NCBI GenBank assembly: GCA_023254815.1
Contig: JALRKI010000049.1
Location: 1 to 8,620 of the forward strand
DNA length: 8,620 bases
Direction of reading: 5' to 3'
From: Flavobacteriaceae bacterium
GTDB taxonomy: Bacteria; Bacteroidota; Bacteroidia; Flavobacteriales; Flavobacteriaceae
Below, piece by piece: positions 1 through 6,033 of this stretch. The notes under the pieces were generated by a model. It worked only from the letters and a program-made list of their open reading frames with translations. It ran no database searches and was not told the origin of the DNA. Within the stretch, counting starts at the first letter, position 1; the number at the start of each line of letters is the position of its first letter. Position numbers and translations under genes: made by a program.

Positions 1-312
1 TCTACACAAATTAAAGATACTGATGGCAATGTTTTGGGCACCAAGGCCCGAGTCAAAGTGGTTAAAAACAAAGTCGCTCCACCTTTTAAGACAGCAGAAT
101 TCGACATCATGTTCGGTCAAGGAATATCTAAAGTCGGCGAAATCATTGACGTCGCGGTTGAACTAGAATTGATCAAAAAAAGTGGGTCTTGGTTCAGTTA
201 TGGTGAAACCAAATTAGGTCAAGGTAGAGATGCTGTGAAGACCCTGCTCGAAGATAATCTTGAGTTACTGGAGGAACTAGAAAACAAAATCAAAGCGAGC
301 TTCAAAAACTAG
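1..312 (+). CDS. recA: Recombinase RecA, C-terminal part (5' end outside window)
   Basis: This is the last 103 residues of RecA, the ATP-dependent recombinase that forms filaments on single-stranded DNA, carries out strand exchange and triggers the SOS response. The reading frame is open from base 1, so the ATPase core with its Walker motifs lies upstream of the window. What is visible is the end of the core and the C-terminal domain: the stretch KVVKNKVAPPFKTAEFDIMFG, then GISKVGEIIDVAVEL, SGSWFSYGETKLGQGRD, and a charged helix ending in FKN. These are highly conserved RecA sequences. The acidic tail seen in E. coli RecA is essentially absent; only a short Glu-rich helix (LLEELENK) remains. 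The TAG stop shares the palindrome CTAG with the stop of the convergent plsC gene. Identification is very secure; the only limit is the missing N-terminus. Confidence 0.98.
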   Translation, partial: STQIKDTDGNVLGTKARVKVVKNKVAPPFKTAEFDIMFGQGISKVGEIIDVAVELELIKKSGSWFSYGETKLGQGRDAVKTLLEDNLELLEELENKIKASFKN

Positions 313-1049
313 ACCCCTCTAGCCAATACTTCCTTGAGCATCAATTCTCTGGTTGAATCTTTCAGACTAGTCAAGTCTTTTATTGTCAATCCTTTGGTTT
401 CAATTATTGGCATAATATGAGTAGATAGTTTGCCTGGGCCACCACTGAAAAAAGTGAAAGAAAACAGTTTTTTTGGACCTACAAAAATCATCGGGACTAT
501 TGGAATTTGGTACTGAATGGCCAATCGAAATGCCCCATTTTTAAACTCATCCAAATCAACCGATTCATCAGGGACCCCTCCTTCGGGAAAAATACCGATA
601 CTGTAGCCGGCATCCAAACGTGATTGAGCTTGAGGATAGACATTGATGCGACTTTCTGTTGCTGACCTGTTCACTAAAATACTAGACTTCCAATAGAAAT
701 ATCCAAATATCGGTATCCTTTCTAATTCTTGCTTGCCTACAAAAACAATTGGATTGTGTTTGACCGCATCAAGCATGAGCATGGGATCCAACATGGAAGT
801 ATGATTGCCAATAAACATATAGTTCTTCCCTTTTTCAAGCAAGGCTTCGGAAGTAGTTGTCCATCGGTAGCCCATTCCAAAAAGGAGAACTCGTCCCCAA
901 AGTCGAGCTAGTTTATAGAACGTAGGATACCACTTGAGTCTGGACAAGAAAATCAACATGGCAGGAGAGACCAAAATAATAATCGCTCCAGCAAGCACAT
1001 AGAACCAACTGCGATATAATATCCAAAAAAAGCATTTCAATAAACGCAT
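309..1049 (-). CDS. plsC: 1-acyl-sn-glycerol-3-phosphate acyltransferase (PlsC/LPLAT family)
   Basis: A 246-residue membrane acyltransferase of the lysophospholipid acyltransferase family. Its likely reaction is transfer of an acyl group to lysophosphatidic acid to give phosphatidic acid at the inner membrane. The N-terminus (residues about 11-35) is strongly hydrophobic and should anchor the protein. The catalytic NHxxxxD motif is at N82-D88 (NHTSMLD, with H83 and D88 as the catalytic pair). Arg128 in LVNRS fits block II, FPEGG at 154-158 is block III, and IPIVPM at 182-187 is block IV. Length is normal for bacterial PlsC. The FPEGG variant instead of FPEGT, and the Asp/Glu-rich stretch after it (160-169), are mild departures, so the exact acyl acceptor is uncertain and an ornithine-lipid or related acyltransferase is possible. 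The gene runs divergently from trpS and converges on recA with a 4-base overlap. No Shine-Dalgarno sequence precedes the ATG. Confidence 0.9.
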   Translation of the reverse strand: MRLLKCFFWILYRSWFYVLAGAIIILVSPAMLIFLSRLKWYPTFYKLARLWGRVLLFGMGYRWTTTSEALLEKGKNYMFIGNHTSMLDPMLMLDAVKHNPIVFVGKQELERIPIFGYFYWKSSILVNRSATESRINVYPQAQSRLDAGYSIGIFPEGGVPDESVDLDEFKNGAFRLAIQYQIPIVPMIFVGPKKLFSFTFFSGGPGKLSTHIMPIIETKGLTIKDLTSLKDSTRELMLKEVLARGV

Positions 1050-1087
1050 GGCAATTGTTTGTGTTCACATTTCAAGCACGAACATAG

Positions 1088-1095
1088 CAAAAATA
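1088..1095 (-). promoter_or_regulatory. Possible -7 element of the plsC promoter
   Basis: Read on the minus strand this is TATTTTTG, which fits the Bacteroidota -7 consensus TAnnTTTG. It would place transcription start around base 1082-1085 and give a leader of roughly 35 bases before the plsC ATG. I found no TTTG at the matching -33 distance, and the region is A/T-rich, so a chance match is possible. Confidence 0.3.
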
Positions 1096-1161
1096 GATGG
1101 TTGTTTTTGTAATTACCCATTTTTTTGAATCTTTGTCGTGCAACTGGACGGTCAAAACTCC

Positions 1162-1169
1162 TAAATTTG
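1162..1169 (+). promoter_or_regulatory. Possible -7 element of the trpS promoter
   Basis: TAAATTTG matches the Bacteroidota -7 consensus TAnnTTTG and lies 19 bases before the trpS ATG, implying a very short leader of about 15 bases. The nearest upstream TTTG (1132-1135) is 26 bases away, longer than the usual 17-23, so the -33 half is poor. I see no T-box leader in this gap: it is too short for one, and no specifier or antiterminator structure is visible. Confidence 0.4.
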
Positions 1170-1188
1170 CATCTGACACACTTCGCCT

Positions 1189-2163
1189 ATGGCACGCATT
1201 TTAACTGGCATTCAAAGCACTGGCACTCCTCATTTGGGCAATTTACTCGGCGCCATTAAACCAGCCATAGAAATGAGCAACGATCCAACAAATGAATCTT
1301 TTCTATTTATTGCTGACCTTCATTCCTTGACTCAAATTAAAGATTCTTCGGCCTTGAAAGAAAACACCTTTGCGACTGCTGCGGCCTGGCTTGCTATGGG
1401 TCTGGATCACCATAAAACTGTTTTTTACAGACAAAGCGATGTGCCTCAAGTCAGTGAGCTCGCTTGGTACCTCAGCTGTTTTTTCCCTTACCAAAGATTG
1501 ACTCTCGCCCACAGTTTTAAAGACAAAACTGATCATTTGCAGGATGTTAACGCAGGTTTGTTTACATACCCTATGCTCATGGCCGCCGACATTTTACTTT
1601 ATGATGCCGACATAGTCCCTGTAGGCAAGGACCAATTGCAACATTTGGAAATGACCCGCGATGTTGCCGGGCGATTTCATGCTCAAATGGGAGAAACTTT
1701 TGTACTCCCCGAAGCACAAGTGCAGGAAACAACCATGTATGTCCCTGGCGTAGATGGGCAGAAAATGAGCAAAAGCAAAAACAATACTGTGAACGTATTT
1801 TTACCAGAAAAGGAATTGCGTAAGCAAATTATGGGCATCCAAACCGACAGTACTCCATTGGAAGAGCCAAAAAATCCTGATAGTTGCCATTGCTTTGCGT
1901 TGTATCAGCTTGTTGCCTCAAGTCGAGACGTGGCCATCATGAAACAGCGATATTTGGAGGGAGGCTATGGTTACGGCCATGCCAAACAAGCGCTGTTTGA
2001 GCAACTGCTCGACACTTTCAAAGAGGCGCGACTGCGATTTGATCACTACATGTCTCACAAAAACGACATCGACCTCATTCTCAAAGAAGGCGCCAATCGA
2101 GCTCAATCTGTGGCCGATTCTGTTCTGCAAAGGGTCAGGAACAAATTGGGTTATAAGGTTTAA
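1189..2163 (+). CDS. trpS: Tryptophan--tRNA ligase
   Basis: Cytoplasmic class I aminoacyl-tRNA synthetase that charges tRNA-Trp. At 324 residues it has the normal length of bacterial TrpRS. The class I HIGH-type signature is TPHLGN at residues 13-18 and the KMSKS loop is at 192-196 (GQKMSKSKNN). Between them lies the conserved MAADILLYDADIVPVGKDQ region (131-149). D134 in it corresponds to the Asp that contacts the indole nitrogen in Geobacillus TrpRS, and GKDQ helps bind ATP. The C-terminal helical part (about 205-320) is the usual anticodon-recognition region. The start is fixed by the conserved N-terminal ILTGIQSTG strand immediately after the ATG. The gene converges on dprA, and the two TAA stops share TTAA. 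Nothing looks truncated or altered. Confidence 0.97.
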   Translation: MARILTGIQSTGTPHLGNLLGAIKPAIEMSNDPTNESFLFIADLHSLTQIKDSSALKENTFATAAAWLAMGLDHHKTVFYRQSDVPQVSELAWYLSCFFPYQRLTLAHSFKDKTDHLQDVNAGLFTYPMLMAADILLYDADIVPVGKDQLQHLEMTRDVAGRFHAQMGETFVLPEAQVQETTMYVPGVDGQKMSKSKNNTVNVFLPEKELRKQIMGIQTDSTPLEEPKNPDSCHCFALYQLVASSRDVAIMKQRYLEGGYGYGHAKQALFEQLLDTFKEARLRFDHYMSHKNDIDLILKEGANRAQSVADSVLQRVRNKLGYKV

Positions 2164-3260
2164 ATTACTTCAAACAATTTTCCTGGTAGTGGCCTTATTG
2201 CTCCTTTGAGTTCTAGCTCCAAGAGTAAACTAGCCGTCTGATGAGTAGTCATTTTGCACTTCAATGCCAGTTGATCGAGGTGTTCTTTCTCCAATGCTTT
2301 GAGACATTCATAAAGCACTTTTTCTTGCTCGGACAAATCTAAAAAGAGTGATTTCTGAACAGGCTTTGTCAACCCTTCAGGCTCCCAGCCCATCCAATAA
2401 ATGAGATCCTCAGCCGAGCAGATCATCTGTGCCTTTTGAGACATGATTAATCTATTGGTTCCCAAACTGCCTCGGTCCGAAGGACGACCAGGGACAGCAA
2501 AAACGTCTCTATTGTATTGAAGAGCCATTTCGGCAGTAATCAGACTTCCTCCTGTTGCTCCAGACTCAATTACGACTGTAGCCTGAGACAAGCCAGCAAT
2601 GATGCGATTTCGGCGGACAAAAAACTTATTTATCGTTGCCGTTTTGCTCCAATATTCGGTAAGCAATGCACCATTATTTTGCAACTCTTCAGCAATCTGA
2701 GCATGATCGAGAGGATAAATTCGATCCAGCCCATGTCCCAAACAGGCCAATGTTTCCATGCCATTGTCTAGAGCTGTTTTGTGGGCCACAATATCTGCCC
2801 CATAGGCCAACCCCGAAACAATGGTGGCATTAGCTAGCGCCAATCCTTCAACCAATGATTTGCAAAATGCAAAACCTTGGGCCGAAAGGCTTCGAGTTCC
2901 AACAATAGCAATTGGCCTTTTAGGATTTAATGAAGAATTCCCTTTCGCAAACAAAACAATTGGGCCGTCGATACAATGCTTGAGATATTGAGGATATGCC
3001 GGATCTAGAAAATAAAGCCCTCTTACGCCTGTTCTTTCCATATATTTCAGTTCTGCCTCCGCAGTTAGCAGGTTATCGGATAAGTTCAATTGCTCGATCA
3101 GGGCTTGGCCAATACCGTCAATTTTCAGAAGATTTGACGCCTTTTCCTTAAAAACCTCTTCAGGAGAGCCACAATGTAATATCAGTTTTTTGGCGGTTAC
3201 ATCGCCTATCAAAGAGGCGCGCTGTAAAGCCATGGCATAAAGTAGGGTTTCTTGGCTCAT
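2160..3260 (-). CDS. dprA: DNA-processing protein DprA (Smf)
   Basis: A 366-residue DprA/Smf protein. In transformable bacteria DprA binds incoming single-stranded DNA and loads RecA on it; many non-competent species also keep the gene. Residues about 42-58 (LLKIDGIGQALIEQL) look like a helix-hairpin-helix. The Rossmann-like core spans about 115-285 with the family signatures GTRSLSAQG (121-129), SGLAYGADIVAH (149-160), FVRRNRIIAGLS (214-225) and GATGGSLITAEMAL (234-247). Residues about 308-366 form the C-terminal winged-helix domain found in many DprA proteins. The gene is divergent from the SPOR-domain gene across a 95-base gap and overlaps the trpS stop by 4 bases. I saw no convincing promoter on this strand in the divergent gap. 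RecA, its known partner, is encoded about 2 kb away, but on the other side of trpS and plsC. Confidence 0.96.
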   Translation of the reverse strand: MSQETLLYAMALQRASLIGDVTAKKLILHCGSPEEVFKEKASNLLKIDGIGQALIEQLNLSDNLLTAEAELKYMERTGVRGLYFLDPAYPQYLKHCIDGPIVLFAKGNSSLNPKRPIAIVGTRSLSAQGFAFCKSLVEGLALANATIVSGLAYGADIVAHKTALDNGMETLACLGHGLDRIYPLDHAQIAEELQNNGALLTEYWSKTATINKFFVRRNRIIAGLSQATVVIESGATGGSLITAEMALQYNRDVFAVPGRPSDRGSLGTNRLIMSQKAQMICSAEDLIYWMGWEPEGLTKPVQKSLFLDLSEQEKVLYECLKALEKEHLDQLALKCKMTTHQTASLLLELELKGAIRPLPGKLFEVI

Positions 3261-3324
3261 TAAAATTCAATTGAGGCATAGGACAGATAAAAATAAAAAA
3301 ACTTGACTGAAAATGAAATTTACC

Positions 3325-3354
3325 TTTGAAAAGATGGAAATGTTTTTATCTTTG
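3325..3354 (+). promoter_or_regulatory. Promoter of the SPOR-domain gene, likely leaderless
   Basis: TTTG (3325-3328), an 18-base spacer and TATCTTTG (3347-3354) match both halves of the Bacteroidota promoter consensus TTTG-N17-23-TAnnTTTG. The -33 TTTG is also the end of another TAnnTTTG match (TACCTTTG, 3321-3328), which may be a second, overlapping -7 element. The -7 box ends one base before the first ATG (3356). With usual spacing, transcription would begin at about 3357-3360, so the second ATG at 3359 would be at or next to the mRNA 5' end. Confidence 0.6.
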
Positions 3355-3355
3355 A

Positions 3356-4261
3356 ATGATGCAATTACATGACTACATTGGCGATTTACTCTACCGTTAC
3401 GACTGTGTTGTTGTTCCTGCTTTTGGAGCATTTCTCAGTCAAAATAAGACTACAAAAAGTCACGAGTTGTCTCATGCTTTTTATCCTCCCACCAAGCAAC
3501 TTTCTTTTAACAGTCAATTGATTAACAACGATGGACTTCTTGCCAAGCATATTGCCTTAATTGAGTCCATTCCTTACGAAAATGCCTGTCAAAAAATAGC
3601 TCAAACCGTATTGCAATGGCAAACATCCTTGGCGAAAGGTGAAATTCTCGTTTTAAAAGATATTGGACAATTGCATCAAAACAACGGTATTTTATCTTTC
3701 GAGCCTTCATACCATGTTAATTTTTTGATGGACTCCTTTGGACTGTCGGCTGTGGTTGCAAAGCCTGTAATCAGACAGGAAGAAGTTCCGGTAGTGCCTA
3801 TTGGCGTGGAGCGCAGCAGCGGAGGATTCGTGAAATATGTCGCAATTTTTGTTGTTGCCTTGGCTATTTCTGGATTTTACATGAACAATCGCTTGCAGCA
3901 AATCAACGATTACAACGATTTGGTCGAACAAAATGTTCAAAATGACCTCAATCAAGAGATCCAACAAGCGACTTTTGTTATTGACAGTCCTTTGCCAGCC
4001 GTAACAATAGAAATGCCTAAAGAAAATCCTAAATACCACGTTATTGCTGGAGCTTTTCGAGTGGAGAGTAATTCAATAAAAGCCCTAAACAATTTGAAAA
4101 GTCAAGGGTTTAAAAAGGCCGAACTCATTGGCCAAAACAACTATGGTCTTCATCAAGTGGCATACGGCAGTTATTATACAGCCGAAGAAGCCAGAGATGC
4201 ACTGGCTGTAATTCGATTGACCTTTAACCCGACTGCATGGTTATTGGTTGACAAAGAGTAA
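3356..4261 (+). CDS. Membrane protein with N-terminal HU/CCDC81-like region and C-terminal SPOR domain
   Basis: A 301-residue single-pass membrane protein. The N-terminal half carries the hallmarks of the paired HU-CCDC81 bacterial domains common in Bacteroidota: an opening YIGDLLYRYDCVVVPAFGAFL (residues 7-27), then a second unit (about 60-120) with YENACQKIA and the strand LKDIGQLHQNNGILSFEP. One hydrophobic segment follows at about 159-176 (VKYVAIFVVALAISGFYM). After it comes a Gln/Asn-rich linker (180-206) and a SPOR domain (about 226-299, YHVIAGAFRVESNS to NPTAWLLV). SPOR domains bind denuded peptidoglycan glycan strands at division sites. The layout suggests HU-like domain in the cytoplasm and SPOR in the periplasm. 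DNA binding by the HU-like part is inferred from its superfamily and not shown here. The protein starts with two Met codons (3356 and 3359); the promoter position and usual family start favour the second. Possibly co-transcribed with the thioesterase 35 bases downstream. Confidence 0.88.
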   Translation: MMQLHDYIGDLLYRYDCVVVPAFGAFLSQNKTTKSHELSHAFYPPTKQLSFNSQLINNDGLLAKHIALIESIPYENACQKIAQTVLQWQTSLAKGEILVLKDIGQLHQNNGILSFEPSYHVNFLMDSFGLSAVVAKPVIRQEEVPVVPIGVERSSGGFVKYVAIFVVALAISGFYMNNRLQQINDYNDLVEQNVQNDLNQEIQQATFVIDSPLPAVTIEMPKENPKYHVIAGAFRVESNSIKALNNLKSQGFKKAELIGQNNYGLHQVAYGSYYTAEEARDALAVIRLTFNPTAWLLVDKE

Positions 4262-4296
4262 GTTTATGCTCTCTTTTTTGCATCAAAAATATAGAC

Positions 4297-4809
4297 ATGA
4301 TTAAAACTCCTAAAGATTCCCTAACGGTGATGACGGACTTGGTACTGCCAAGTGAAACCAATCCATTGAACAATCTATTTGGCGGCGAACTGTTGGCTCG
4401 GATGGATCGCGCTGCCAGTATCACAGCAAGGCGTCATTCCAATCAGTTGGTTGTGACGGCGTCGGTAAATCATGTGAGTTTTGGACGCATAGTTCCTCTT
4501 GGAAGTATTGTCACTGTTGAAGCCAAAGTTTCTCGGACATTCAAAACATCGATGGAGATTTATATCGATGTTTGGGTCAATGACCGTTTGGATGGGAAAA
4601 GAGAAAAAGCCAATGAAGGCATCTATACTTTTGTGGCCGTTGATTCCACAGGAAAACCTGTTGAGGTTCCTCCAATAGAACCAGAAACTCAGGAGGAGAA
4701 AGAGCGATTTGCAGGTGCCCTACGTCGCAAACAACTCAGCCTGATATTGGCAAAAAAAATGAAACCTGAAGATGCAACTGAGCTAAAGGCACTATTTCAA
4801 TCGAAATAG
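4297..4809 (+). CDS. Acyl-CoA thioesterase, hotdog fold (YciA/BFIT-like)
   Basis: A 170-residue cytoplasmic hotdog-fold thioesterase expected to hydrolyse acyl-CoA to free acid and CoA. Residues 18-38 hold the family signature: the conserved PSETNPLNNLFGGELLARMD stretch. D37 occupies the place of the catalytic Asp of YciA-type enzymes, and the GG at 29-30 starts the central hotdog helix. ASVNHVSFGRIVPLGSIV (55-72) and SMEIYIDVWV (85-94) are the next core strands, and GIYTFVAVD (108-116) is the last. Residues 130-170 form a charged C-terminal helical tail. One hotdog domain is present, so activity would require an oligomer. The substrate chain length cannot be read from sequence. No separate promoter was found in the 35-base gap after the SPOR gene, so co-transcription with it is the simplest reading. 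The gene ends in a hairpin containing its stop codon, 6 bases short of the convergent EnvC-like gene. Confidence 0.93.
   Translation: MIKTPKDSLTVMTDLVLPSETNPLNNLFGGELLARMDRAASITARRHSNQLVVTASVNHVSFGRIVPLGSIVTVEAKVSRTFKTSMEIYIDVWVNDRLDGKREKANEGIYTFVAVDSTGKPVEVPPIEPETQEEKERFAGALRRKQLSLILAKKMKPEDATELKALFQSK
4792..4809. terminator. Small hairpin over the thioesterase stop codon
   Basis: CTATTTC (4792-4798) and GAAATAG (4803-4809) form a perfect 7-bp stem with a 4-base AATC loop. It sits at the tail-to-tail junction of the thioesterase and the EnvC-like gene and contains the thioesterase TAG. A two-way terminator is the natural reading. However, the stem is A/T-rich and neither strand has a T-run after it, so this is only a candidate. 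Confidence 0.35.
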
Positions 4810-4815
4810 CCTCCC

Positions 4816-6033
4816 TTACATCTTGTAAATCCAATTGGCTGGATTTTGTGGTTCAGTGTCTTTAAAGACACTAAAATTGAGCACCGATTCTCCGTTAGAT
4901 TTATTTTTAAGCACCTTACCAATTGTTTGTTTGGCAGCGACTTTATCTCCCTTTTTTACTGAAATCTCTGTGAGGTTTCGATAGATGGTGAAATAGTTCC
5001 CGTGCTGAATCATGACTGTCGTATTGCCATATTTTGGCGTCATAATGGCGTACACTTCTCCCTCAAAGACTGCCCTAACGTTCTCGTTTTCAGGTGTGGC
5101 TATTCGAACCCCCTGAGAGTCGATTATAGTCGTTTTGACCACTGGATGGGCTTGCTTTCCAAAACGGAGGATAACGACTCCTTTTTCAACTGGCCATGGT
5201 AATTTTCCGTTATTGGCAGCAAAACTGGCCGCGAGAGCTTTGTCTTCCGGAGTAAGGGCGAATGTTTTGGAGGTAGTAGACTTTCCAACAGCCGTGTTGG
5301 ATTTTTCTCTAGCTAAACGAATCAAATTGGCAATCTCACGGTCAATGGCATTAGATTCTTGCTGTTTTTTACTGATTTGTTGTTCATACGTTGACAAGTT
5401 TCTCTTGATATCGGCCATAAGTGCTGTAGTGACTTCTTTGTCCAATTCAATGATTCTTTTGGCCTCACGATTGGCTTTGATCAACTTGTCCTTATCGGCC
5501 TTCTGAGCCAAGAGAGCTCTAGTTTTAATCTGTAAATCTTCGGTTTGTTTAGCTATAAGATCGGCTTGTTCTTTCTGATATTCGGCGTATTGCTTGATGT
5601 ACCTCAACCGAAGATAGGCCTGTTGAAAATTTTCGGCACTTAGAACAAACATCAATTTGCTCTTTTCGTTTCTGGCCTTGAAAGACCGAACAATCATCTC
5701 AGCATAATCCTCTTTTCTTTTGAGCAGTTCTTTCCTCAAACGGGTATTTTCGGCCTGATTATTGGCAATTTGCCTTGTGAGCCAGTTGATTTGGTCATTT
5801 GTAACGGCAATAAGATCTTGGCGCACTTTCAATTTTAAATCCAATTCCTCTATCTGTGCCAAAATTGACTTTTGCTCGGTTCTGCCCTTTACTACCAGGT
5901 TGTTGATTTGATCAATTTCTCTCTGCAACGCCTGTCGACGCTCTTCCAATTGAGTCTGATTTTTTTGAGCATAAATAGGATTGGACGTCAAAACCACCAG
6001 CCCTATACCCAACAAAACATATTTCCAATTCAT
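4816..6033 (-). CDS. EnvC-like coiled-coil protein with degenerate LytM (M23) domain
   Basis: A 405-residue exported protein of the EnvC / M23 family. Residues 1-22 form a signal peptide ending YA before Gln23. A long coiled coil fills about 25-245 with a short break near 122-140 (KSKLMFVLSAENFQQAYLRL, which resembles the EnvC hinge). A Thr/Ser-rich linker leads to a LytM-like domain at about 278-405. The domain keeps its fold landmarks (LPWPVEKGVVILRFGKQAHP, GEVYAI, KYGNTTVMIQHG, KGDKVAAKQTIG) but has lost the catalytic set. The HxxxD metal site reads S306-QGV-R310, the YxHL His is N353, and the HxH motif reads V384-L-N386. A protease or hydrolase is therefore unlikely. Like E. coli EnvC it probably activates an N-acetylmuramoyl-L-alanine amidase during cell separation. 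Its ATG overlaps the upstream DUF4292 stop (ATGA), so translation is probably coupled. Automated annotation as a DD-metallopeptidase would be misleading. Confidence 0.92.
   Translation of the reverse strand: MNWKYVLLGIGLVVLTSNPIYAQKNQTQLEERRQALQREIDQINNLVVKGRTEQKSILAQIEELDLKLKVRQDLIAVTNDQINWLTRQIANNQAENTRLRKELLKRKEDYAEMIVRSFKARNEKSKLMFVLSAENFQQAYLRLRYIKQYAEYQKEQADLIAKQTEDLQIKTRALLAQKADKDKLIKANREAKRIIELDKEVTTALMADIKRNLSTYEQQISKKQQESNAIDREIANLIRLAREKSNTAVGKSTTSKTFALTPEDKALAASFAANNGKLPWPVEKGVVILRFGKQAHPVVKTTIIDSQGVRIATPENENVRAVFEGEVYAIMTPKYGNTTVMIQHGNYFTIYRNLTEISVKKGDKVAAKQTIGKVLKNKSNGESVLNFSVFKDTEPQNPANWIYKM

Noticed and set aside
1076..1141. GCACGA ... TCGTGC inverted repeat in the plsC-trpS gap
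   Set aside because: Only 6 bp with a loop of more than 50 bases, so it is expected by chance and not an operator or riboswitch stem.
3707..4039. 110-codon minus-strand frame inside the SPOR-domain gene
   Set aside because: It is antisense to well-supported domains; the translation shows no family resemblance and it has no promoter or operon context.
4262..4296. Separate promoter for the thioesterase
   Set aside because: A TTTG is present at 4277-4280, but no TAnnTTTG follows at a usable distance before the ATG.
4751..4758. Eight-A run in the thioesterase gene (a similar run lies at about 7754-7761 in the TPR gene)
   Set aside because: Both encode ordinary Lys or Phe codons in an A/T-leaning genome; the frames are intact and nothing suggests programmed slippage.
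5135..5506. 123-codon plus-strand frame inside the EnvC-like gene
   Set aside because: It is antisense to a clear gene with a signal peptide, coiled coil and LytM domain, and its translation shows no recognisable motif or domain.
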